Shown here one piece after another: positions 57,830-64,000 of a stretch of 64,000 bases of DNA. The notes under the pieces are model-generated. The model was not told the origin of the DNA, ran no database searches, and saw only the letters and a list, made by a program, of their open reading frames with translations. The position numbers and the translations under genes were made by a program. This DNA is from a virus. Location: IMG/VR virus record IMGVR_UViG_3300023174_000033, positions 1-64,000 of that record; one strand, written 5' to 3'. Positions within the stretch are counted from its first letter, which is position 1, and every line of letters starts with the position of its first letter.

Positions 57830-58729
57830 ATGGATTTATCAAAATTTATAATAGGTGAAAATTTAAAAGACCTATCCACTATTAGTATCAATTTCACTAA
57901 TCATCAACAAAAAAGAAATTATAGTAGAAACAATATAGTTTTTTGTAAAACTGATTTAGTTTTAATGCTTTTCAATGAAGTAAGTAATCTTGACATCAAT
58001 ATCATATTAATAACCCATCAGTCTGATTATGAAGTAAATAATATGAATCCTTTGATTGATGGTTCTGGAAATTTATTAATTGATTGGACTAGGCCAGCAG
58101 AGGGAAATACACCAGCTTTATATAAAATTAAACCACCTCAAATAAAAAAATGGTTCGCTCAAAATGTCAATCATAAAAGTGACAATTTAATACCGTTACC
58201 AATTGGACTTGAAAATCATCATGGTCCATCAAGGGGTGGATCAATTGATCCAAATTACTTGGAAGGATTGGAGGATATAAATACTGATAATATTTGTAAA
58301 GAAGGAAAAGTAACTGATAAAATTTATTTGAATTTTGGTAAAACTCATAATAATAGAGAAAATGTTAGAAATTTTCTTATTGAATCTAAACTTTCCTTTA
58401 TTGAAAATGAAAAACTCTCTTATACAAATTACTTGAAAAAAATAAGTGATTTTTTATTCATAGCTTCCCCTAGGGGAAATGGTATTGATACCCATAGAAC
58501 TTGGGAAGCTCTTTATATGGGATCAATACCAATTGTAGAAAAACATCATATGTATGATACTTATAACCTTCCAATCTGGCAAATTGAATCTTGGGATGAA
58601 GTAACTAACGAATCAAAAAGAAATTATTGGATTGAAAGATATAAATCTGGCAATTTATTCAAAAATATTGACCAACTATTCATGGAATATTGGAAAAATA
58701 GAATTTTGGATGAATACAATAAACTTTGA
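57830..58729 (+). CDS. Exostosin-like glycosyltransferase
   Basis: About 299 residues from the ATG at 57830. The C-terminal part has the exostosin-type nucleotide-sugar motif: FIASPRGNGIDTHRTWE and ALYMGSIPIVEKHH (about 209-240). Members transfer sugars in polysaccharide synthesis. Together with the fucosyltransferase-like and FkbM-like genes it suggests the element alters a glycan. Substrate unknown. Confidence 0.7.
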   Translation: MDLSKFIIGENLKDLSTISINFTNHQQKRNYSRNNIVFCKTDLVLMLFNEVSNLDINIILITHQSDYEVNNMNPLIDGSGNLLIDWTRPAEGNTPALYKIKPPQIKKWFAQNVNHKSDNLIPLPIGLENHHGPSRGGSIDPNYLEGLEDINTDNICKEGKVTDKIYLNFGKTHNNRENVRNFLIESKLSFIENEKLSYTNYLKKISDFLFIASPRGNGIDTHRTWEALYMGSIPIVEKHHMYDTYNLPIWQIESWDEVTNESKRNYWIERYKSGNLFKNIDQLFMEYWKNRILDEYNKL

Positions 58730-58730
58730 A

Positions 58731-58874
58731 TTACTTACCTTGTCCTTTGTATTTCTTCTTATACATTTTGGATCCTTTAGCTGATGAATTCTTTTTAGCG
58801 TGTCTTTTCAGTCTCTTTTTGGATCTCTTTTTGAAAAGAATTGAGGTAGATGATTTTGTAGGTTTAGCTGCCAT
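58731..58874 (-). CDS. Short, highly basic protein
   Basis: A 47-residue protein starting MAAKPTKSSTSILFKKRSKK, with about 20 Lys/Arg residues in total. It is almost surely a nucleic-acid binder, and might be packaged with DNA or bind RNA. It sits between the glycosyltransferase gene and the CCA-adding enzyme gene. Confidence 0.6.
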   Translation of the reverse strand: MAAKPTKSSTSILFKKRSKKRLKRHAKKNSSAKGSKMYKKKYKGQGK

Positions 58875-58900
58875 TTTTGAATTATATATTTAATTCAAAA

Positions 58901-60070
58901 TCAATTTTTTGATAGAAAATTATCAACCTCAATCCTTCTTATTTCCCTACCTAAATCACCTTTTTTAAAACCCTTTCTAATCAAATCTTGCACATTCGTC
59001 ACTGGCATCCAATTAGAAAACTTTACTATATTTTTACTTTTTAAAATATTTCCCCATTCTAAAATTGTAGAATTATCAATCTTTGATTGTAGTTTTTCTT
59101 TATAATAATCATAAACTAAATTTAAATCAAATTTTGATATTTTTAAGAGAAATACAACCTTTTTAGCAATTTCAATTTCAATCTTATATACTTGAACCAT
59201 TTTATTTTCAAGGTCAAATGGATTCTCAAATAAAAACAAATTTGATAGAATTAAAACAAAATTATCACTATTGATAAGTTTTGTATTTATTTTTGAATTT
59301 GGGAATAATTCTACCCACATATCATATTCTGTGATTAGACTTAAAAAGAAATTAAAATCTTCAGATTGTTTCCAAGCTTTAGTAAATTCACTCCAAATCC
59401 TTTCTTGGGATATTCTTTTCTCTTTATTTGTATCTAAATCAATTGTTGTTAATTTGTTTTTATTTTTGATTGCTTGTTTGGTAGACTCGTCTAATTCCGA
59501 TTTATATCTTGAAGCAAATCTAAAAGCTCTTAATATTCTCAAGGAATCTTCATCAAATCTCTCTGATGCGTTTCCAACCATCTTTATTATGTTTTTATTC
59601 AAATCTTCTTTACCTCCGGTTAAATCTACAATTTCTTTTGTATCTAAATCGTAGAATAAAGCATTGAATGTTATGTCTCTTCTTTTTACATCATCTTCAA
59701 TTGTCACTCCCAATTTAACTTGTGGGTTTCTACCCTTTGAAATATCTTGTCTGAATGTGGTTATTTCAATTCCATCTGGTTGATCATCGGTATATACAAC
59801 TATAGTTCCATAAGCTTTTCCTTGTATATTAGTATTGTATCTATCTTGTAAAAAACTTAATACTTCATCAGGCAGGGCGTTTGTGGTTAAATCAAAATCT
59901 TTTGGATCATCTCCTTTAAGGAAATCTCTAACAGCACCACCGACTATATAAAGTTTTTTACCTTGTTGATTGAATATTTTATGTATATCTTTTATAGATT
60001 TTGGTATAATTGACCATAGATCCATTTGACTTGATTCAACCAAGAAGTTTTTAAAATTTAAAATACGCAT
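58901..60070 (-). CDS. CCA-adding / poly(A) polymerase-type nucleotidyltransferase, leader-tagged
   Basis: A 389-residue class II tRNA nucleotidyltransferase. IVGGAVRDFL (42-51) and DFDLTT (58-63) form the GG-DxD catalytic core, RRDITFNAL the metal or base region, and RILRAFRFASR the template-like region. The N-terminus MRILNFKNFLVESS is a leader (LVE at 10-12). The tRNA-Trp at 46112 lacks an encoded CCA, so this enzyme could mature it. Packaging would let it repair host tRNA ends early; that is inference. Confidence 0.88.
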   Translation of the reverse strand: MRILNFKNFLVESSQMDLWSIIPKSIKDIHKIFNQQGKKLYIVGGAVRDFLKGDDPKDFDLTTNALPDEVLSFLQDRYNTNIQGKAYGTIVVYTDDQPDGIEITTFRQDISKGRNPQVKLGVTIEDDVKRRDITFNALFYDLDTKEIVDLTGGKEDLNKNIIKMVGNASERFDEDSLRILRAFRFASRYKSELDESTKQAIKNKNKLTTIDLDTNKEKRISQERIWSEFTKAWKQSEDFNFFLSLITEYDMWVELFPNSKINTKLINSDNFVLILSNLFLFENPFDLENKMVQVYKIEIEIAKKVVFLLKISKFDLNLVYDYYKEKLQSKIDNSTILEWGNILKSKNIVKFSNWMPVTNVQDLIRKGFKKGDLGREIRRIEVDNFLSKN

Positions 60071-60154
60071 TAATTATATATTAGAAACAAATATAAATAT
60101 CTTTTATATAAAAAGAAAAGTAAATCCTTGTTTTTTTGTGGAAATTTACCTTTT

Positions 60155-60385
60155 ATGGAATTAGGTTTTATACAAACAGATGAAAACCTATGGGTCAAAT
60201 ACACCGATCAAAAAGTATCAGTCCCACATTTCATAATATCAACTACAATAAATCCTGTATCTCAAACTTTTGTTTTGAAGAATTTATTAAAAAATGAAAC
60301 AATGTCAACTAATTCATTTGATAAGATAAGAGAGGTGGTTATTTCAGGTCAAAGGGAGTTTAAATTAAATCAATTATTCCAGTAA
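60155..60385 (+). CDS. Small protein, unknown function
   Basis: About 76 residues from the ATG at 60155 (MELGFIQTDENLWVKYTDQK). Just upstream TTACCTTTTATGG looks like a weaker promoter box. No family recognised. It precedes a short gene and the thioesterase gene. Confidence 0.6.
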   Translation: MELGFIQTDENLWVKYTDQKVSVPHFIISTTINPVSQTFVLKNLLKNETMSTNSFDKIREVVISGQREFKLNQLFQ

Positions 60386-60417
60386 ACTTAAATTCAAGCA
60401 AACATATAATCAAAACT

Positions 60418-60597
60418 ATGAAAACTTTAAAGAAAAATGGAACCATCGTCAGAGTTACAGATAAGGAAGCTGATGATAAAATTAAATTCGGTTGGGAGTT
60501 TTGTCCTAAACATGAGTGGAAAACTAATGTGAGAGATTTTGGCAAGACTAGTAAGAAATCCAAAAAGAACGATGAAGAAACTGTTTCAGAAGATTAA
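60418..60597 (+). CDS. Small charged protein, unknown function
   Basis: A 59-residue protein reading MKTLKKNGTIVRVTDKEADD..., then KFGWEFCPKHEWK and a Lys/Glu-rich end. The T-D-K-E-A-D-D-K ... G-W-x-F-C-P-K pattern looks conserved, as I recall it from other Bacteroidota phage proteins. Its stop shares one base with the start of the thioesterase gene (TAATG), so they are coupled. Confidence 0.65.
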   Translation: MKTLKKNGTIVRVTDKEADDKIKFGWEFCPKHEWKTNVRDFGKTSKKSKKNDEETVSED

Positions 60598-61040
60598 TGG
60601 AACTTATATCAACACATATTTGCAAAGCATCTGAAACTGGTCTTCATCAGAATATGTTCGGAGGCCATATGTTGAGTCTTATTGACGAGTCAGCGGTGGT
60701 CTATGCAATGCAATTGTGTGATACTCCTCGGATGGTCACTGTGATGATTGACCAATTAGTTTTCAAAAAACCAGTAAAAGTTGGTAACTTAATTAAAATC
60801 TATGGTAAAGTATCTGATTTCGGCACGACTTCAATTAAATTGTATATCGAAGTTAGAAAACATAATGTTTACACTGGAAATCAAGAGATAGTTACCCACA
60901 CTAATATCAAATTCGTAAGGATTGATGAAGAAGGAAACCCCTTATCCATTTCTGACCGGGTCAAATCACGTTACTTTGAGAGACTCGGCAAATATGGAAA
61001 GGGGTTACTTTCTATTGATGAAAAAAATATTAAAGAGTAG
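60597..61040 (+). CDS. Acyl-CoA thioesterase (hotdog fold, YciA-like)
   Basis: A 147-residue protein. NMFGGHMLSLIDESA (19-33) is the central hotdog helix with the catalytic Asp region, and VMIDQLVFKKPVKVGNLIKI the following strands. YciA-type enzymes release fatty acids from acyl-CoA. With the desaturase at 19280 it suggests remodelling of host lipids. Overlaps the convergent nuclease gene by 11 nt. Confidence 0.85.
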   Translation: MELISTHICKASETGLHQNMFGGHMLSLIDESAVVYAMQLCDTPRMVTVMIDQLVFKKPVKVGNLIKIYGKVSDFGTTSIKLYIEVRKHNVYTGNQEIVTHTNIKFVRIDEEGNPLSISDRVKSRYFERLGKYGKGLLSIDEKNIKE

Positions 61041-61932
61041 GACCTGCATCAACTATAGATTCCAATGTAGCTTCAGTTGCATCTGGAAGAGCTGAAAGGA
61101 TATCATATCCAGTCGCTGCTTCGATATCATCTACTGTTGTTCTATATCCAGCCCAAGTAGAAGTTACAATAGTTTGTGTATTAGGTGTATTTACAGCAAT
61201 AACTCTTGTAGCTGTAGTAACTCTTGAGATATCGTTTGTTCCCTGTGGTATGACTAATACTACTTTCCAAATATTTGATGGAACTGTGACTCTACCACCA
61301 TCCAATGTTGTTTTATATCCAGCAGAACCAGTTCCACCAACACCATAAGAACCACAGATGATGTAACACTCATTACCTTGAGTTACAAGTTTTCTACAAT
61401 AAGCCTCTAATTTTTCCCAAGTTTGTTGATTATTATTAGGAGCTTGAGGCATCATATTTGTCATTAAAAAAGTCTCTCTGTTATCAGTAGAGTTTAAGGT
61501 TCTATCGCCAGAGGGACAGTTATGACCTCTATCGAAACCAGAACCTGTGTAAGATGTAGTACTAACCCGATACCATGTAGATGGGAGAGTTGCGTCAGAT
61601 GAAAAACAATCACATCTAGTGGCCGAACCCAACCAAGTATTATCCAAGTGCCAAGAAACCCAGTTTGGTTTTCCCTGAACAGAGTTATAGCTTAGAGCGA
61701 ATCCAGTTTTTTGCATTAAATAGTTTGTGTTGGCAACTGTTGAAGTTGTTGCATTGCTTGGATTTCCCATTAAAATATTATCAGAATCGGTTCTAAAAGC
61801 ATATTGACCTTCCTCTTGTTGAGGAGGTGTTGAGGTGACCATTGGTTGAATTGGTTCGTCTTTCTCACATGATGAGAAAAAAATCCCAACGAAAAGAATA
61901 AAGACTTTGATAAAGTTATCTAACATAATCAT
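61030..61932 (-). CDS. DNA/RNA non-specific endonuclease, surface lipoprotein
   Basis: A 300-residue lipoprotein: a signal peptide ending FFSSC with lipid Cys at 22, followed by EKDEP, fitting Bacteroidota surface lipoproteins. The nuclease motif FDRGHNCPS is at 133-141 (H137 would be the general base) and NMMPQAPNNNQQTWE lies near 158-172, with the N of the metal site. This is the bacterial NUC1/EndA fold. It would degrade DNA or RNA outside the cell. No immunity protein is seen. Confidence 0.88.
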   Translation of the reverse strand: MIMLDNFIKVFILFVGIFFSSCEKDEPIQPMVTSTPPQQEEGQYAFRTDSDNILMGNPSNATTSTVANTNYLMQKTGFALSYNSVQGKPNWVSWHLDNTWLGSATRCDCFSSDATLPSTWYRVSTTSYTGSGFDRGHNCPSGDRTLNSTDNRETFLMTNMMPQAPNNNQQTWEKLEAYCRKLVTQGNECYIICGSYGVGGTGSAGYKTTLDGGRVTVPSNIWKVVLVIPQGTNDISRVTTATRVIAVNTPNTQTIVTSTWAGYRTTVDDIEAATGYDILSALPDATEATLESIVDAGPTL

Positions 61933-61998
61933 AAGTTTTTTTTTATTATATATTCCAATATATTATATTGAAAAAACTAATAAATAAAAGAATTCATC

Positions 61999-64000
61999 TT
62001 ATTCAATATCAGTGTCGACGATGTTGTGGTAATAGTTGTAGAAGGCAGAATTATCATTATCAATATAATTGAATTCCGATAAATATATGTAAGTATTACT
62101 GTAGTCAACTGGCTTTTCGGGTATAGACAGAATTTTACAACGCTTTACCACCGATCCAGCTTGAAATTGGGGTATACCAGAATTCGGATAAGATCTTTTA
62201 TCGATGAAAGAATTCTCAAGACTACCAGCAAACGGGTTAGGTGTCCAATCACCAACGAACCAAAGATTTCTAATCACAGAGGCAGTTCCAACTCCACAAT
62301 CTTTCATAATTTTATTACAAGAACCTATTTTCAGATTTTCAATTCTTATATTATCTAGTTTATTACTCGAAGAAGTGTAAACTTGGAAAGCCTCATCACA
62401 AGAAATAGCCTCAATATCCTTATACCAACCACTTATATTGATGCTATTTGCACCCCCAACAAATGTGCTTTTGAAAAAATGTCCTGTGATTGATCCCGCT
62501 TTTATCTTTTGATAGGTCCCATCAAATTTACCACTAGACACAAAACAATCACCGCTAACATTACCTACTTGAATATTTTCAAAAAAATTATCTGAAGAAT
62601 CAAAAGATCCCGAAGTAAATACGTCACCCAGACAGTCTCCAAGCGTTATATTTCTAAATTTTCTTCCAATTATTTGATCTCCGAAAAATGCCTGTCCTGC
62701 AATATTTCCGGTCTTCACATCATAAACATCACAATTTAGTTCTTGGTCTGCTACAAAAAAGTTAATACCTAGGTTATTAATATTAATATTCCTGAAACTA
62801 CCCTCAATATTTCCAGCACTTGAATGAAAACAATAATTTCCAACATTTCCACCATAAATGTTAGAAGCGGTACAGGAGGTAAAAGCTTGAGTGTCACAAA
62901 AATCATAACAACTCTCAAATATTAAATTTTCAATCTTTCCATATAAGCTTTCTGCCTTTATACAATTTGTTACATTACCAATTATTATATTTTGAACACC
63001 GATCCCCAAGTAAACAGTCGATTCTAAAAACGAATTAAAAGTACCAAGAAATTTAGAATCTTTAATTGTTGCTGTGGTGGTATCTGCCACAAAACAATTA
63101 GTATTCAATGTATTTATGTCACTGAACGTACCTATAATTGTGAGTGAGTTGAATATGGATAAGCTATCCACATTGATATTTTCAAAGACTCCAAGGATTG
63201 TACTCGGGCAATTTAAAACTGTACTACTACTAGATTGTAAAACTGTCAAATCTTGAATTTGCCCCGAAAAATAATTTACGGACAGTACTGATGAAGTTAT
63301 GTTTTTAAGGTTTATATTTTTTAAAGTTCCACTCATAGTATAAATTGAATAGAAAACATTTTCAGCTCCATCAACTTGAATATTTTCAAAGTATCCATCA
63401 TTAAGTCCAGTAATACCAGGTTCAAAAATAGTACTAACATTCTTGAATTTCATATTCTTAAACTTTCCAGTGATTATCCTTGATGAAAATATAGTTGTAT
63501 TGGAATTATTTATTTCGATGTTTTCGAAGGTTCCTATTAAACTAGCTATAGAGGAAAAAGAATCATAGGTCGATGTGGTTACTTCACCTATAAATATATT
63601 ACTAAAAGTTCCTGCAATTGTATTACCGCCGGTAAATAACGTATCGACACTTTTGGCACTAATGTTGGTGAATTTACCATCAATTGAAGTTTGAGCAAAA
63701 AAAGCATTCGCGCCATCTTCTATAATTATATTTGTATACTCACCCCTAATATCACTCCAAAAATTTGTTATATCGAATGTAATACCACCAAAAGCAACAT
63801 TTTTCCATCTAGGATAAGACTGATCAATTGCATAACAAGATCCGTCGCCTGGTAAATAAATGTTTTCCAATCCAAAATCAAAACCAGTACTATCTCTAAC
63901 AACTGGCCCACCTATGGTATTTCTCAAAACCGTGTGATATGGATTACTTGACAACCCGATGTAATCAGTGAACCCTACCGGAATTAATTCGCTTGTAGTG
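61999..64000 (-). CDS. Beta-helix-like fibre protein (5' end outside window)
   Basis: At least 667 residues, open to the window edge on the minus strand, with no start codon needed inside. It is built from irregular ~20-30-residue repeats of the type GTFxNIxIGNVxxxxF, as in parallel beta-helix fibres (G-x-F-x-N-I, I-x-N-x-S). The C-terminus (SVVKRCKILSIPEKPVDYSNTYIY, positions about 640-663 of the visible part) differs from the repeats. A tail fibre or capsule-binding role is likely. Confidence 0.7.
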   Translation of the reverse strand, partial: TTSELIPVGFTDYIGLSSNPYHTVLRNTIGGPVVRDSTGFDFGLENIYLPGDGSCYAIDQSYPRWKNVAFGGITFDITNFWSDIRGEYTNIIIEDGANAFFAQTSIDGKFTNISAKSVDTLFTGGNTIAGTFSNIFIGEVTTSTYDSFSSIASLIGTFENIEINNSNTTIFSSRIITGKFKNMKFKNVSTIFEPGITGLNDGYFENIQVDGAENVFYSIYTMSGTLKNINLKNITSSVLSVNYFSGQIQDLTVLQSSSSTVLNCPSTILGVFENINVDSLSIFNSLTIIGTFSDINTLNTNCFVADTTTATIKDSKFLGTFNSFLESTVYLGIGVQNIIIGNVTNCIKAESLYGKIENLIFESCYDFCDTQAFTSCTASNIYGGNVGNYCFHSSAGNIEGSFRNININNLGINFFVADQELNCDVYDVKTGNIAGQAFFGDQIIGRKFRNITLGDCLGDVFTSGSFDSSDNFFENIQVGNVSGDCFVSSGKFDGTYQKIKAGSITGHFFKSTFVGGANSINISGWYKDIEAISCDEAFQVYTSSSNKLDNIRIENLKIGSCNKIMKDCGVGTASVIRNLWFVGDWTPNPFAGSLENSFIDKRSYPNSGIPQFQAGSVVKRCKILSIPEKPVDYSNTYIYLSEFNYIDNDNSAFYNYYHNIVDTDIE

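Noticed and set aside
1-64000. Window taken as ordinary Bacteroidota chromosome
   Set aside because: Gene size, overlaps, fibre genes, the Imm-like gene, homing endonucleases and the leader family fit a large phage much better; metabolic genes such as pyrF and prs do not by themselves show chromosome. The lack of structural hallmarks here keeps this an inference.

Overview
The window looks like an accessory region of a large bacteriophage that infects a Bacteroidota host, probably a Flavobacteria-like one. The host assignment rests on five points: AT-rich DNA; Bacteroidota-type promoters (TTTG, 19-20 nt, TAnnTTTG) directly before start codons; A-rich start regions without obvious Shine-Dalgarno sequences; lipoproteins with acidic or lysine residues after the lipid cysteine; and a C-terminal domain resembling a type IX secretion signal. 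The phage assignment is inference. It rests on packed, often 4-nt-overlapping small genes, four fibre-like proteins (collagen-like, BspA-like, Cys/Gly repeat, beta-helix-like), a T4 Imm-like superinfection immunity protein, homing endonucleases, and many proteins sharing a T4-like capsid-targeting leader. No terminase, portal, capsid or replisome gene lies in the window.

Layout. 0-7.8 kb: collagen-like fibre edge, exported proteins, OMP decarboxylase, methyltransferase, a T9SS-type secreted protein, a 2OG oxygenase, a family of small paralogs and SmpB. 7.8-9.5 kb: leader-tagged NUDIX and unknown proteins. 9.5-14.7 kb: an integron-like array of small ORFs separated by attC-like palindromes, ending at a tyrosine recombinase gene broken by a GIY-YIG endonuclease gene. 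14.7-24 kb: SLOG protein, PRPP synthetase between short direct repeats, AlkB, fatty-acid desaturase, pterin dehydratase, ParB-like, HAD and 2H proteins. 24-28.6 kb: two long fibre/adhesin genes. 28.6-38.5 kb: Imm-like protein, ADP-ribosyltransferase-like proteins, cysteine-peptidase-like protein, two DNA methyltransferases with one candidate nuclease partner, and an amidohydrolase. 38.5-44 kb: a cluster of leader-tagged modular paralogs. 44-50 kb: truncated GluRS, tRNA-Trp, AAA ATPase, GNAT, lipoproteins, GHKL ATPase. 50-58.7 kb: exported proteins and glycan-related enzymes. 58.7-64 kb: CCA-adding enzyme, acyl-CoA thioesterase, secreted nuclease and the edge of another fibre.

Two features stand out. 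First, about 25 otherwise unrelated proteins begin with a shared leader (M-[KR]-[HY]-[LI]-K-x-[FY]-E-x-F and variants), usually followed by an [LIV]-x-E tripeptide. This matches the form of T4 capsid-targeting sequences cut by the prohead protease, so these enzymes (NUDIX, ADP-ribosyltransferase-like, 2H, CCA-adding, pterin dehydratase, ParB-like, membrane proteins) may be packaged in the head and injected. Second, the 9.66-12.6 kb array holds seven complete palindromes with one architecture: TAAC, five bases, arm, loop, arm, TT, GTTA. Each follows a short ORF, which is how integron gene cassettes are arranged.

How the genes may work together: PRPP synthetase, OMP decarboxylase and a CodA-like amidohydrolase point to pyrimidine supply; desaturase and thioesterase to lipid remodelling; SmpB, GluRS fragment, tRNA-Trp, CCA-adding enzyme and 2H ligase to translation and RNA maintenance; Imm, surface lipoproteins, exported nuclease and DNA methylation to competition with other phages and host defence. 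These joint roles are inferred from family membership and position.
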